Origin: Ignavibacteriales bacterium
GTDB lineage: Bacteria > Bacteroidota > Ignavibacteria > T3Sed10-11
Direction of reading: 5' to 3'
NCBI GenBank assembly: GCA_003562775.1
Contig: PWTU01000297.1
Coordinates: 1-52,826, forward strand
DNA: 52,826 nt
A program made the translations under genes and the position numbers. The notes under the pieces are model-generated. The model was not told the origin of the DNA. It ran no database searches and saw only the letters and a list, made by a program, of their open reading frames with translations. Each line of letters starts with the position of its first letter. Within the stretch, counting starts at the first letter, position 1. Shown here piece by piece: positions 1 through 8,651 of this stretch.

Positions 1-37
1 CATACGATAAGGCGAGATATATTACACACACGTGAAA

Positions 38-100
38 CGTACCCCCCTAATTTCACTATAATTTTCATCAAATACGTGGAAGTGATCCCCCAAAATACGA
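38..100 (-). mobile_element. possible edge of an IS21-like element (terminal-repeat-like motifs)
   Basis: On the minus strand, two similar G-run motifs lie about 45 bp apart: GGGGGATCACTTCCACGTA, then GGGGGGTACGTTTCACGTG. Between them is GATGAAAATTATAG. Spaced GGGGG-TCACTT-type repeats with ATGAAAAT between them resemble the multiple terminal repeats at IS21-family ends. A minus-strand ATG at positions 3-1 could start a gene that continues outside the window. No transposase sequence is visible, so this is a weak, family-style resemblance only. The rest of 1-251 holds no convincing gene. Confidence 0.25.
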
Positions 101-251
101 GTTGGAAATGCCTATTCTGTGGAAGTAACATAATTACGGGAAATATTTTTCCAATCGCGCTTTCACATGATATGCAGGAAAAAAGTGTAACTCTAAAATC
201 GGTATATGAGATTATCATTTCATTCTTGTTTTAACCATGTAACGGTCACAC

Positions 252-1277
252 TTAAAAATGTAGTTTAGACACAGCTGAGTGCAACTCATCGCTTGCCAAG
301 TGCGAATATACCTGAGTAACCGTAACGTTGCTGTGTCCAAGAAGCTTTTGGACTTCGTAAATGCTCACACCGGCTTTTACCAACCATGTAGCAAATGTAT
401 GACGGAGGGAGTGAAAATGAATTGAACTGTCCAGTCCAACTTTTCGAACCAATTCTCTGAATCTCTTCGAAGCAAGATTCCCCTCGATAGGTTTATCGCT
501 ATTTGTTAAGGTAAATATATACCCACTACTATCAATATTCCCCTTCATTTTTTCAGATAAAAAACTCTGGAGCAACTCATTCATCGGCACAACGCGCCGC
601 TTCCCGTGTTTCGTTTGGAAACTTTGATTACTGACGACATAGATAAGTCGTTTTTCAAGATCAACATCAGGATATCGTAGATTCAGGATTTCACCTCGAC
701 GTAAGCCTGTTAATACGGCAAATATTATAACTTCCTTGAGCCATCCCTTCGAATTCCTGATCAATATTTCGAATTGCTCCTTCTTGATATAGCTAGGTAC
801 CTTTTCTGGAACGGGAAGCTTTTTCATGCCTGAAAACGGGTTTTCCGCAAGATACTTCCATCGAACTGCCGTGTTAAAGCATGCCGATAAAGCACGAAGT
901 TCAATATTTACTGAAGTGGGTGCAACTGATTCAGCCCGGGTTGCTTTGTATTTATCAAGGTGACGTATAGAATAGCTAGTGAGCATACGATCACCACATA
1001 TTTCCCGGAAGTCTTCGAGCATTCGACGGTATATGGCTATTGTTTTATCGGCGTAAATAGCCTTTGCGTAATCCAAGAACTCCTCTGTGAACTTAGAGAG
1101 TTTTATGTTCTGTGTTTGGGTCTTTATCTTGTCCTTGAATTCCGACAGAAATGCCAACGCTTTCCCCTTAGACCTCGTCCGTGTTGATTTCCATCGACGT
1201 ACTGAATCGAAGCAATAGCTCACATAGTATATACCATTATTTCGTTTGAAGAGAGAGAATTGAGTAGGAACTGCCAT
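252..1277 (-). CDS. tyrosine recombinase / phage-type integrase
   Basis: This 341-aa protein is a site-specific recombinase that would cut and rejoin DNA at an attachment site. The N-terminal part (about residues 1-50) is an arm-binding-like domain, a SAM-like core-binding domain follows (about 55-150), and the catalytic domain occupies about 160-335. The catalytic set is complete: Arg193 (TGLRRGE), His289/Arg292 (HSLRH), His315 (LLGHS) and nucleophile Tyr324. The ATG is preceded by a good GGAGG Shine-Dalgarno. It lies 70 bp from the 3' end of tRNA-Val on the same strand, the usual position of an island or prophage integrase that uses the tRNA 3' end as att. The other end of such an element is outside the window. 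Confidence 0.93.
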   Translation of the reverse strand: MAVPTQFSLFKRNNGIYYVSYCFDSVRRWKSTRTRSKGKALAFLSEFKDKIKTQTQNIKLSKFTEEFLDYAKAIYADKTIAIYRRMLEDFREICGDRMLTSYSIRHLDKYKATRAESVAPTSVNIELRALSACFNTAVRWKYLAENPFSGMKKLPVPEKVPSYIKKEQFEILIRNSKGWLKEVIIFAVLTGLRRGEILNLRYPDVDLEKRLIYVVSNQSFQTKHGKRRVVPMNELLQSFLSEKMKGNIDSSGYIFTLTNSDKPIEGNLASKRFRELVRKVGLDSSIHFHSLRHTFATWLVKAGVSIYEVQKLLGHSNVTVTQVYSHLASDELHSAVSKLHF

Positions 1278-1290
1278 TTTTGCCTCCGTC

Positions 1291-1311
1291 CTGTTAGCAG
1301 TTCTGTTAGCA
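1291..1311. repeat. direct repeat CTGTTAGCA x2 upstream of integrase
   Basis: CTGTTAGCA occurs at 1291-1299 and again at 1303-1311, a 12-bp period, between the integrase start and tRNA-Val. Short direct repeats next to an integrase can be arm-type integrase or excisionase binding sites. That role is inference; only the repeat itself is seen. Confidence 0.45.
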
Positions 1312-1347
1312 CAGGTGGACTGAGGAGGAAAAATTGGCGATTTTGAG

Positions 1348-1422
1348 TGGGCGCTACTAGATTTGAACTAGTGACCTCCTGCTTGTAAGGCAGGCGCTCT
1401 AAACCAACTGAGCTAAGCGCCC
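1348..1422 (-). tRNA. tRNA-Val (anticodon TAC)
   Basis: The minus strand folds as a full cloverleaf. The acceptor stem GGGCGCT/AGCGCCC is perfect, followed by a D arm with GCTC...GAGC, an anticodon stem CCTGC/GCAGG with loop CTTACAA (anticodon TAC, valine), and a T arm ACTAG-TTCAAAT-CTAGT. The discriminator is A, and the 3' CCA is not encoded. The gene has its own sigma-70 promoter upstream. An integrase gene follows directly 3', so the tRNA 3' half is a likely attachment site. Confidence 0.96.
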
Positions 1423-1441
1423 TTTGATTGTGGAAACTATT

Positions 1442-1470
1442 AATATACTAATTTACGGCAATATTGTCAA
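1442..1470 (-). promoter_or_regulatory. sigma-70 promoter of tRNA-Val
   Basis: On the minus strand, TTGACA (1470-1465) is followed by exactly 17 bp and then TATATT (1447-1442). The -35 box is perfect and the -10 box matches at 5 of 6 positions. It ends about 20 bp before the first base of tRNA-Val. It also separates the tRNA from the end of the flagellar cluster. Confidence 0.8.
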
Positions 1471-1488
1471 ATTTCGCTAATTACGAGA

Positions 1489-2745
1489 TCATTCTATGAT
1501 AGTTTGTGTTTTTATTTTCTCTTTATTTTTCGAAGCAGGTTTATTCTTATAAATATATATCGCATTCAATATCGGATCCACTCCATTATGCGATAACAAT
1601 CTCTCGATTATCGGCAGCGTTATTACCGAATCCTTATTTAAAAGTTTGACGCCGCTTCCGGTGCAAATTTCGTCTGCAATTACCATTCCTTCGCGTAGCT
1701 CAAACAGCCCGATCTGTTGTTTATCGTCGCTCCAGTACTCCGAATCCATTCTCCGGATATATTCAATAAGCAATTGCGCTACCCTCGGATCGAGTACAAT
1801 GGAGCGTTTTTTTTGTACTATATCGATCATCCGGTTCGTGGTCATTTCCGGTTGCGTAATGATTGCTTCTATAAAATTTACCCCTCGCATAATTCGCGAC
1901 GGCAGGGGTATCTCCTCCCTGAGCAACCGATCGGGATATCCCGTTCCGTCGAAATTTTCCATCTGATGACGAAGAATTGTTGCCACGGTCCGCAAACGGG
2001 GAATTGTCGATACAATAGAATGGCCGAACACCGGAAATTGATCGTATGCTTTTTTCTCTATATCATTCATCTCATCCGGTTCTTTCTGTAGAATTGTATC
2101 CGACAAATTTATTTTTCCTATTTCATGAAGCCGCGCTGCTATACCGGTATAATGTAATTGCGCATCCTTTATTTCGAGTTTTTTCCCCATCCACGTAGCA
2201 AGGTGCGCCGCTTTTCTTCCGCGCGCGACGGCATTCGGTACACGAATACCGATAAGTTGTGTCAATAAATCGATCGCACCGAAAAGCCCCTTCTCCAATT
2301 CCTCGTTTAATCGAGTTAATTCAAGTTTGTCCTCACGTAATTCATCCTGGAGCGCCTTCAAACGAAGATGTGATTTTACCCGCGCAACCAATTCTTCGAC
2401 GTGAAACGGTTTGGTAATATAATCGTCGACTCCGATAGAGAATCCATTTACCACATTACTTACTTCCGAAGCGCCCGTCAGCATGATAAACATGACATCA
2501 TTCAGAAATGGATGACTTCTGATTTTCTTACAAAACGCAAATCCGTCTTCGCCGGGCATATAGTAATCGCAAATAATGAGCGCCGGTTTTTCTTTTTCTG
2601 CAATTGCTATTCCATCCACCGCGCTTTCGGCGGCATATATTGTCGCATCAAATTCGCGCTGCAATATTGCTTTTAACGTTTTCAGAAAAGCAGCTTCGTC
2701 ATCTACAACGAGAATATTTTGTTTTTTATTCATATCCAGGTTCAT
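1489..2745 (-). CDS. response regulator with HD-GYP-type output domain (degenerate motif)
   Basis: This 418-aa protein has a receiver domain (residues about 8-125, phospho-acceptor Asp60, Lys112), a coiled linker, and an HD-GYP-like domain (about 150-330). A C-terminal extension of about 85 residues carries no recognised motif. HD-GYP proteins usually hydrolyse cyclic di-GMP. Here the HD pair is His207-Glu208 (LHEIGK). The second signature reads HQMENFDGTGYP (residues 260-271), so the usual HHE ligands are altered while GYP is kept. Activity is therefore uncertain. The gene overlaps the 3' end of motB by 20 bp, which suggests it acts on motor output. An internal Met5 is an alternative start. 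Confidence 0.88.
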   Translation of the reverse strand: MNLDMNKKQNILVVDDEAAFLKTLKAILQREFDATIYAAESAVDGIAIAEKEKPALIICDYYMPGEDGFAFCKKIRSHPFLNDVMFIMLTGASEVSNVVNGFSIGVDDYITKPFHVEELVARVKSHLRLKALQDELREDKLELTRLNEELEKGLFGAIDLLTQLIGIRVPNAVARGRKAAHLATWMGKKLEIKDAQLHYTGIAARLHEIGKINLSDTILQKEPDEMNDIEKKAYDQFPVFGHSIVSTIPRLRTVATILRHQMENFDGTGYPDRLLREEIPLPSRIMRGVNFIEAIITQPEMTTNRMIDIVQKKRSIVLDPRVAQLLIEYIRRMDSEYWSDDKQQIGLFELREGMVIADEICTGSGVKLLNKDSVITLPIIERLLSHNGVDPILNAIYIYKNKPASKNKEKIKTQTIIE

Positions 2746-3508
2746 CGAATTTTATGATAATGCTTATCCGTCTGTTCGATGCATCGTACGGATCTTCTTT
2801 ATTTCTCAGTTTTCGATCTGCATAGCCGCGTACTTCGACTATTTGATTTTCCCGTAAACCGTTTGTTGCTAAAACTCTCCGGGCGCTGTTTGCACGGTCG
2901 ACGCTTAATTCGAAATTTGTATAACCGACAATTGTTGAATACTGCCGTCTGTCGGTATGCCCTTCGATTATCACTTTATTCGGTAATTCTCCGATCTCTT
3001 TCGCAATGGTTCTTAATACACCGATTGCATCCGCCTGTAACTCTGCCGTACCTATATCGAAGAAAAATGATTCAGACGTTTCGAGAAGCTCAATCCGGAG
3101 TCCTTCGTCAACTATTTGAAAGGTAATCTGGTCGAGAAAAATCATACCGCGGGGACTTTTTTGCAACTCTTCGATGATACTTTCTCCCATTCGCATTAAT
3201 CTCTGTTCCTGTACCTGTCGTATGAGTTCCTCTATCGTTGGATCGCTGCCGGGCATACCTCTCGCCCCATCGAGAATGCCGCCGCTGCGGTAGGACTCAA
3301 GATAGCCGCTCGGATCCTGAAAATATCCCGCGACCGCTTGTTTTACATCATCCCCCGCATTTAATATCCACAACACGATAAAAAGCGCGAGCATTGCGGT
3401 AACAAAATCGGCATATGCTACCTTCCACGATCCGCCATGGTGACCTTTGTGATGATTCTTTTTCTTGACTATCCGGATCGGGAGTTCATTTTCATTTTTT
3501 TTCTTCAT
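2726..3508 (-). CDS. motB: flagellar stator protein MotB
   Basis: MotB anchors the stator to peptidoglycan and carries the ion-binding aspartate. The 260-aa protein has a basic N-terminus, then a single membrane helix starting at about residue 32 with the family motif YADFVTAM (essential Asp34). A plug/linker follows, then an OmpA-type peptidoglycan-binding domain (about 140-255, with IEGHTDRR and the SVDRANSARRVL helix). It lies 9 bp after motA, the usual order. His-rich HHKGHHGG precedes the helix. Ion specificity cannot be read securely from the sequence. Confidence 0.96.
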   Translation of the reverse strand: MKKKNENELPIRIVKKKNHHKGHHGGSWKVAYADFVTAMLALFIVLWILNAGDDVKQAVAGYFQDPSGYLESYRSGGILDGARGMPGSDPTIEELIRQVQEQRLMRMGESIIEELQKSPRGMIFLDQITFQIVDEGLRIELLETSESFFFDIGTAELQADAIGVLRTIAKEIGELPNKVIIEGHTDRRQYSTIVGYTNFELSVDRANSARRVLATNGLRENQIVEVRGYADRKLRNKEDPYDASNRRISIIIKFDEPGYE

Positions 3509-3517
3509 TTACATATC

Positions 3518-4375
3518 CTATGACTTTAACCCACGCACGGCTTTCTCCACTTCTTCGAACGACGGTCTCATATCATTGAAAATCACCCGCCGGGCAAATT
3601 CCACCACCATAATGGGGGCGTTTCCTTTTGCATAGGCGACAATTGCGGTTTTAATGCATTCGAGATATCGTGCTTCGGATTGTTTAAGTGTATCAAGGTT
3701 ATTGGCAAGCGGAAGAATAAAACCGTATGCAAATAAAACACCAAACATAGTTCCCACCAACGCCGCGCCGACATTTCTTCCCACGATTTCAACCGGTCCA
3801 TCGATTGCTTCCATAGCAAGAATAATACCCAGGACCGCAACGACAATTCCTATACCGGGCAACGAATCCCCTAATTTTTGCAATAATGTAGGCGCCGATG
3901 CCTCATCGACGTGATTCGTCTCAATATCCGATTCAAGAAGCATCTCAATTTCATAGGGCGGCACTCCACCTCCAATCATAAGTTTCATTGTGTCGCAAAG
4001 ATAATTCAACGCGTGCTTATTATTCAAAAGCGACGTATTTTTCTTAAATATGGAACTCTCCTCCGGGTGTTCCACATGTTGTTCCAAATTAATTAATCCT
4101 TCCCGCGTCGCGACGTGAAACAATTCAAACAACGTTTTAAGAAGATTTAAATACTCTGTCTGAGTATACCGTTCTCCCCTAAATATAGACTTCACTCCTT
4201 TAAAGAGTTGTTTCAGTAAACGAGGCGGCGCCGATGCACACAACGATCCGATCGCCGCTCCACCGATCATCATCAATTTCCCGGGATCAAGCAAAATACC
4301 TATTTTTCCTCCGAGCAACATGTATCCGCCGATGAGACCGACTATAACTATTATATATCCAATTATGACAAACAT
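3518..4375 (-). CDS. motA: flagellar stator protein MotA
   Basis: MotA forms the ion channel with MotB and contacts FliG through its cytoplasmic loop. The 285-aa protein has two N-terminal membrane helices (about residues 3-20 and 33-50), a long cytoplasmic segment, and two more helices at about 170-190 and 200-225. The conserved SLPGIGIVVAVLG stretch holds the channel proline. Length and topology match the family. It follows csrA by about 30 bp and precedes motB. Confidence 0.96.
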   Translation of the reverse strand: MFVIIGYIIVIVGLIGGYMLLGGKIGILLDPGKLMMIGGAAIGSLCASAPPRLLKQLFKGVKSIFRGERYTQTEYLNLLKTLFELFHVATREGLINLEQHVEHPEESSIFKKNTSLLNNKHALNYLCDTMKLMIGGGVPPYEIEMLLESDIETNHVDEASAPTLLQKLGDSLPGIGIVVAVLGIILAMEAIDGPVEIVGRNVGAALVGTMFGVLFAYGFILPLANNLDTLKQSEARYLECIKTAIVAYAKGNAPIMVVEFARRVIFNDMRPSFEEVEKAVRGLKS

Positions 4376-4407
4376 ATTGTCTTACCCACTTGATTAATTT
4401 GTCTTCC

Positions 4408-4638
4408 TTATTTTCGTAAAATATATTTTGCTGCTTTTACGACAGACTCTTTTCGAACCCTGGCTGCATGAGTGTTTTGCTGTTGTATTTGTTCATACAA
4501 CTCCGTACGGTAAATTTTCACATCCTTCGGAGCTTCTATTCCTAATTTGATCTGGCCGTGTTCAATAGATACCACTTTGACAATTATATTGTCTCCAATG
4601 GTAATACTTTCTCCGGGTTTTCGCGTTAAAATTAGCAT
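4408..4638 (-). CDS. csrA: carbon storage regulator / translational regulator CsrA
   Basis: CsrA is a small RNA-binding dimer that represses translation by covering GGA motifs near ribosome binding sites. The 76-aa protein begins [12 protein letters not shown] and contains [13 protein letters not shown] and YRTELYEQI, the classic CsrA sequence. It lies 3 bp after fliW, its known protein antagonist. The pair typically couples flagellin level to flagellin translation. The flagellin gene itself is not in the window. Confidence 0.97.
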   Translation of the reverse strand: MLILTRKPGESITIGDNIIVKVVSIEHGQIKLGIEAPKDVKIYRTELYEQIQQQNTHAARVRKESVVKAAKYILRK

Positions 4639-4641
4639 ATT

Positions 4642-5058
4642 TTACTCGTGTACAAATTGTTGCGATGAAGGAATAAGAGGATACCGCATTGAAAGTGATT
4701 CATCCTCTACAATTATTTGTTCCCCCGTTTGTGTATTATTGTCAATAACAATCGGGCTCCGCAAGTTTACCGTCGAGTCCTCAACGTTCTCCCGCAGCGT
4801 TGCGATGAGAAGAATTGTCACATTGTCTCCCCGTTCGATTTTCTCAACATAAAACGGAAGCAGTTTCGACGGCTCCAAAAGCGGAAAGCTCACTGCTTCG
4901 TCATCAACGGAAACCAACCAGTGGAAAGGTTCGGATTCCTCATCGGATACCAGAATAAACTTTTTGCAGTATTCAAATCCGATTATTCCCTGAGGAAAAT
5001 GCAGAATATGTTTTTCCTCGAATTCAAGCTCTCCGAATTGTTGATTAGTAAACTTCAT
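4642..5058 (-). CDS. fliW: flagellar assembly factor FliW
   Basis: FliW binds CsrA and flagellin competitively, so it releases flagellin mRNA from repression when flagellin is exported. The 138-aa length is typical. Family motifs are FPQGIIGFEYCKKF near residue 22 and PFHWLVSVDD near residue 43. It is followed almost immediately by csrA and preceded by flgL, the common order flgK-flgL-fliW-csrA. Confidence 0.95.
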   Translation of the reverse strand: MKFTNQQFGELEFEEKHILHFPQGIIGFEYCKKFILVSDEESEPFHWLVSVDDEAVSFPLLEPSKLLPFYVEKIERGDNVTILLIATLRENVEDSTVNLRSPIVIDNNTQTGEQIIVEDESLSMRYPLIPSSQQFVHE

Positions 5059-5076
5059 ATCGCATACTCCATATTG

Positions 5077-5964
5077 TTATCGTAAAAAGTCGAGCAAAGA
5101 TTTCGGTAATATTCGTCCGCCTACGTTTAACGCAGCTTCGAGCATCATCTCCTCGTGCTTAAGTTTCATAATGCCTTCTGCAATATCGGTATCCCGTTGT
5201 ATCGATCGGAGTGTCTCCAGGTGAATTTTTTGTTCAAGAAGATGCAACTCCTGTGCCTCCAAACTCTGCGCAATCGCTGCGGCGCGGCTTGCAACACCGA
5301 GGACATGGTCCAACATACCGTTTATGTTCTCAAGATCCCCCTGCTGCGGCGGGTCACCGTCCGCTAACGAATCACGCAATTGAATCAGTGTATCAAACAA
5401 ATCCGTGCCCTGGAATATCTCGGCGCCGGTAATATTCGCAGTTTGTTTTACGCCCTCATTAATCGGATACTCGATTTTCCCGTCGATTCCGGCCGGATTC
5501 GCCGTTACTGCTGATCCGTCGGCGGCAAGTTCATACGGCCTGGTGAGCGTTTGGGTACCGCCGAATATAAACTTCCCGTTGAAGTTTGTATTCGCCATAT
5601 CCATAATTTCACGTAATAACTGATCGGTTCTTTCGGCGTAAACGTTTAACATCCCGTCTTTGGATTCATTGGTCGTTGACACAACGATTTCTTTAACCTC
5701 TATTAAACGATCAACAATCGAGTCGAGGATCGAGCCGGTTACCGTCATCATCGCCTTTGCATCTTCGATATTTTTCTGAAACCGCTCATTTCTTTCTATA
5801 GATGCATTCAGTCGTAAAATGATATCGGTCGCCTGCGGATCATCGGATGTTTTCAGCACTCTTCTGCCGGTCGCCAGCCGGTTTTGCAGATCGAGTATCC
5901 GTTCGCGGCCTTTATTTAAATTTGTCAAATAGTTTAATATATAGCTATTTTCAGTTACTCGCAT
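5077..5964 (-). CDS. flgL: flagellar hook-filament junction protein FlgL
   Basis: FlgL (HAP3) joins the hook to the filament. The 295-aa protein has a flagellin-like N-terminal helical region starting MRVTENSYILNYLTNLNKGRERILDLQNRLATGRR and a flagellin-like C-terminus rich in helices that ends LPKSLLDFLR. Residues about 130-190 form the central domain, with FIFGGTQT. It starts 3 bp after flgK ends. It is distinguished from flagellin by position and by FIFGGT. Confidence 0.95.
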   Translation of the reverse strand: MRVTENSYILNYLTNLNKGRERILDLQNRLATGRRVLKTSDDPQATDIILRLNASIERNERFQKNIEDAKAMMTVTGSILDSIVDRLIEVKEIVVSTTNESKDGMLNVYAERTDQLLREIMDMANTNFNGKFIFGGTQTLTRPYELAADGSAVTANPAGIDGKIEYPINEGVKQTANITGAEIFQGTDLFDTLIQLRDSLADGDPPQQGDLENINGMLDHVLGVASRAAAIAQSLEAQELHLLEQKIHLETLRSIQRDTDIAEGIMKLKHEEMMLEAALNVGGRILPKSLLDFLR

Positions 5965-5967
5965 AAT

Positions 5968-7335
5968 TTATACCATATTAATTATTGTTTGAAATAATTC
6001 ATCCACCGTACGAACAACCCTTGCCGCAGCATCGAACGCACGCTGATATTTTATTAAATTGGTCATTTCTTCATCGAGTGATACTCCTGAAACAGATGAT
6101 TTTTGCACCTCTAACTGAGCGAGAACCATCTCCTGCGAACGTACAATACCTTCCGCTGAATTTATATGTGAACCGACAGTACTCACAAGTCCGTTATAGG
6201 TCTGTGCTATTGACTGAGTATTGTTATTGAGCAGAGGTTCGTTCGGTATTGCCGCCAACATCAAGGCGATTTCGTTATTGCCGGGCGCACCGTCTGCCGA
6301 GGCCGCAATCAATGCGATGTTGTCTATAATGTTCTCATTAATTTGAATATCTCCCGCATTCGTTCCGGTAAAGAAATCCACACCGGTCGGGGGAGGATCA
6401 CCCAGTCCGTATCCGGTAGAATGAATATCATTTACCCGGTTGATAACAACCTCTGCAATTTGATTTAAGGAATCGAGATAGCCGGGCAGCCGTGCATTAT
6501 ACATCTGCATTACGCCGCCCAGTTCACCGCCGTTAATAGGGAGCTGTTTACCGGTGTTGCTGTATGTTATCACAATCTGATCATTGACAATTGATGCTTC
6601 CACGGGCACCGAACCCGCTTGAGATGCAATGACCGAACCGCTTAAAGCAACCGTTACCGAGCCGTTATTATTTTCCGATACGGTAATTTTTGCCATCCGG
6701 GAAAGTTCATCGAGAAGTAAGTCGCGTTTATCCATCGCATCACCCGGCTCAAATCCCGCTGCTTTTGAATTTATGATTTCAACATTTAACCGGGCAACCT
6801 CTTCGGTAATATCATTAATTCGATTAACTTTGATATTGACATCATTCATAAGATCGGCTCGAAGCTGTTTCATCGCTGTCTGTATCCGGTGAAACGACTG
6901 CGTCAGCAATGTACCCTGTTGTATTACCGCATTTCGCGAGGCGCTTTCCTCGGGATGCAACGCCAACTCATGAAACGTATTAAAAAACCGTTCTATAGCC
7001 GCACTTAACCCCGATTCGGAGGGTTCATTAATAATTGCTTCCACCTGCGAGAGAATTCTCTTTTGCTCGGTCGCTCCCCCGAACGATTCATTGGCAATTC
7101 GAATCTGTTGATCGATAAAGAGATCTCTCATCCTCGTTATCTGGGACGCCTTGACGCCCGTACCGAGCAGCCCCGCTGTAGTCGGGAGCGGAATATTCGG
7201 TTCTAACGATACACGCTGACGGGAAAAACCCGGAGTGCTGGCATTCGCAATATTATGACCGGTAACACCTATACCGAAACGCTGTGCCATAAGCGCCTGT
7301 TTTGCTGTCTCCAGTATGCTCGATAATCCGGACAT
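5968..7335 (-). CDS. flgK: flagellar hook-associated protein FlgK
   Basis: FlgK (HAP1) sits between the hook and FlgL. The 455-aa protein starts with the rod/hook-type motif ITGHNIANASTPGFSRQRV-like sequence (here VTGHNIANASTPGF, about residues 25-38). It ends with the matching C-terminal helix SLDEEMTNLIKYQRAFDAAARVVRTVDELF. The middle domain is shorter than in enteric FlgK. It is preceded by its likely chaperone gene flgN. Confidence 0.95.
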   Translation of the reverse strand: MSGLSSILETAKQALMAQRFGIGVTGHNIANASTPGFSRQRVSLEPNIPLPTTAGLLGTGVKASQITRMRDLFIDQQIRIANESFGGATEQKRILSQVEAIINEPSESGLSAAIERFFNTFHELALHPEESASRNAVIQQGTLLTQSFHRIQTAMKQLRADLMNDVNIKVNRINDITEEVARLNVEIINSKAAGFEPGDAMDKRDLLLDELSRMAKITVSENNNGSVTVALSGSVIASQAGSVPVEASIVNDQIVITYSNTGKQLPINGGELGGVMQMYNARLPGYLDSLNQIAEVVINRVNDIHSTGYGLGDPPPTGVDFFTGTNAGDIQINENIIDNIALIAASADGAPGNNEIALMLAAIPNEPLLNNNTQSIAQTYNGLVSTVGSHINSAEGIVRSQEMVLAQLEVQKSSVSGVSLDEEMTNLIKYQRAFDAAARVVRTVDELFQTIINMV

Positions 7336-7356
7336 TATTTTTAATCCCCTTTCTCC

Positions 7357-7818
7357 TTACAATTTTTGGTCAACAAACTGCTTAGAATAATTTCCGGTAA
7401 GAATCCGGATGTTTTCTCTTACAAACTTACGCGAGTGCTCGAGGAGACGCCTGTTCTCACGGGTAATCTGAACAATATTTTCTGTGCCTTTTCGTAAACG
7501 GTTTGCAAGGGCTTGAACATCATCAGCATCGTCGTTATTCAGATATGGCAGCAGGCGCTCGATGGTGAATGTCTCGCGTGCTTTTCTGTTATCCTCTATA
7601 TCCTCAACATTCATGATCCTCAGTCCCATTTTTACGCGTTCCTTCTCCAGCAACTCAATGGGAGAGAGAAGTTCCTGCTGCTTCTGTATTGCATCGTTTA
7701 ACTTATCCGACTCATAACGGATAATAGCATCCTGCTGCTCTTTCATGACCTCGTGCATAGCTTCGATCAGCTCTGCTTCAGTCTTCATTATTTCCTTCAG
7801 TTGTGAAATTGTCTCCAT
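7357..7818 (-). CDS. flgN: FlgN-type export chaperone for FlgK/FlgL
   Basis: This 153-aa, mostly helical, charged protein fits the FlgN family: heptad-like helices, RENRRLLEHSRKFVRENI near residues 118-135, and a C-terminal tail for cargo binding. FlgN binds the C-termini of FlgK and FlgL before export. It overlaps the 3' end of flgJ by 41 bp and directly precedes flgK, the standard place. The ATG at 7818 has a GAGGAG site 9 nt upstream. The assignment rests on position plus moderate motif similarity. Confidence 0.85.
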   Translation of the reverse strand: METISQLKEIMKTEAELIEAMHEVMKEQQDAIIRYESDKLNDAIQKQQELLSPIELLEKERVKMGLRIMNVEDIEDNRKARETFTIERLLPYLNNDDADDVQALANRLRKGTENIVQITRENRRLLEHSRKFVRENIRILTGNYSKQFVDQKL

Positions 7819-8650
7819 AGGACGTTATCTCCTCGTTTTGATAATGCTTATAGTATTGTTGGACTCGTTGAATATAATTCCGGGTTTCCTGAAACGGCGG
7901 CACTCCTCTGTGCCGATCGACCGCGCCCGGTCCTGCGTTGTAGGAAGCAAGTGCAAGGGCCACATCGCCGTTAAACCTGTTGAGCATTTGTTTCAGATAC
8001 CGTGTGCCGCCGAGAATATTCTCTCTCGGATTCCATATATTTTTTACTCCCATCTCGGCCGCGGTTGAATCAATAAGCTGCATAAGTCCCTTTGCCTGTT
8101 TTGGTGAAAGTGCATCCGGTTGAGCCGCCGACTCTGCAACAATCACCGCCTTTATAAGATTTGAATCCACATTATATTTGTGCGCCGCTTCAGCGATGTA
8201 CTTGTCATACTGCATCAACCGTTGTGACAGGGTCGATGTATTCCGGACGGGAGTTCCGGTTTTCACACCATACCCTACCGGATTTTTCTTTACCACGGAC
8301 GACAGCGGCATGGTGCGCGGAAGTTTTCGTGTATTTTTCGGAAGATCTTCACCTGTTAACTGCCGGTACATCATAGCGCCAATACCGAAATTACTGTTCT
8401 GCGACAGATGCTGTGAAAATTCAAGATCAAAAAGACCTTCCAGCACATCGCCGCCAAAATTATTCCCGAACAAATTCGATTCCGGTATGCTGCTCCGCAT
8501 GCTTTTAAGCATATACCCAATAAAGAGTGCTTCAAAGTCTTTGACGGCTTTTTGCAATCTCGCCTTTTCCTTATCATCTAAGCCGCTGCCCGCCCGGATG
8601 TCCGGAATATCGGATGTTATTTTTTCGATGCTCATGGTATTAGTGCTCAT
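7778..8650 (-). CDS. flgJ: rod assembly protein FlgJ fused to a lytic transglycosylase domain
   Basis: The N-terminal part (residues about 25-100) is the FlgJ rod-binding domain, with DFEALFIGYMLKSMR and the G-GIGAMMYRQL end. After a Pro/Thr/Ser linker, residues about 150-275 form an SLT (goose-lysozyme-like) transglycosylase domain. It has catalytic Glu173 (VAESAAQPDA), AKGLMQLIDSTA, and ALASYNAGPGAV. The protein would cap the growing rod and open peptidoglycan for it. Enteric FlgJ instead carries a glucosaminidase domain. The gene lies between flgI and flgN. Confidence 0.94.
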   Translation of the reverse strand: MSTNTMSIEKITSDIPDIRAGSGLDDKEKARLQKAVKDFEALFIGYMLKSMRSSIPESNLFGNNFGGDVLEGLFDLEFSQHLSQNSNFGIGAMMYRQLTGEDLPKNTRKLPRTMPLSSVVKKNPVGYGVKTGTPVRNTSTLSQRLMQYDKYIAEAAHKYNVDSNLIKAVIVAESAAQPDALSPKQAKGLMQLIDSTAAEMGVKNIWNPRENILGGTRYLKQMLNRFNGDVALALASYNAGPGAVDRHRGVPPFQETRNYIQRVQQYYKHYQNEEITSYGDNFTTEGNNED

Positions 8651-8651
8651 A

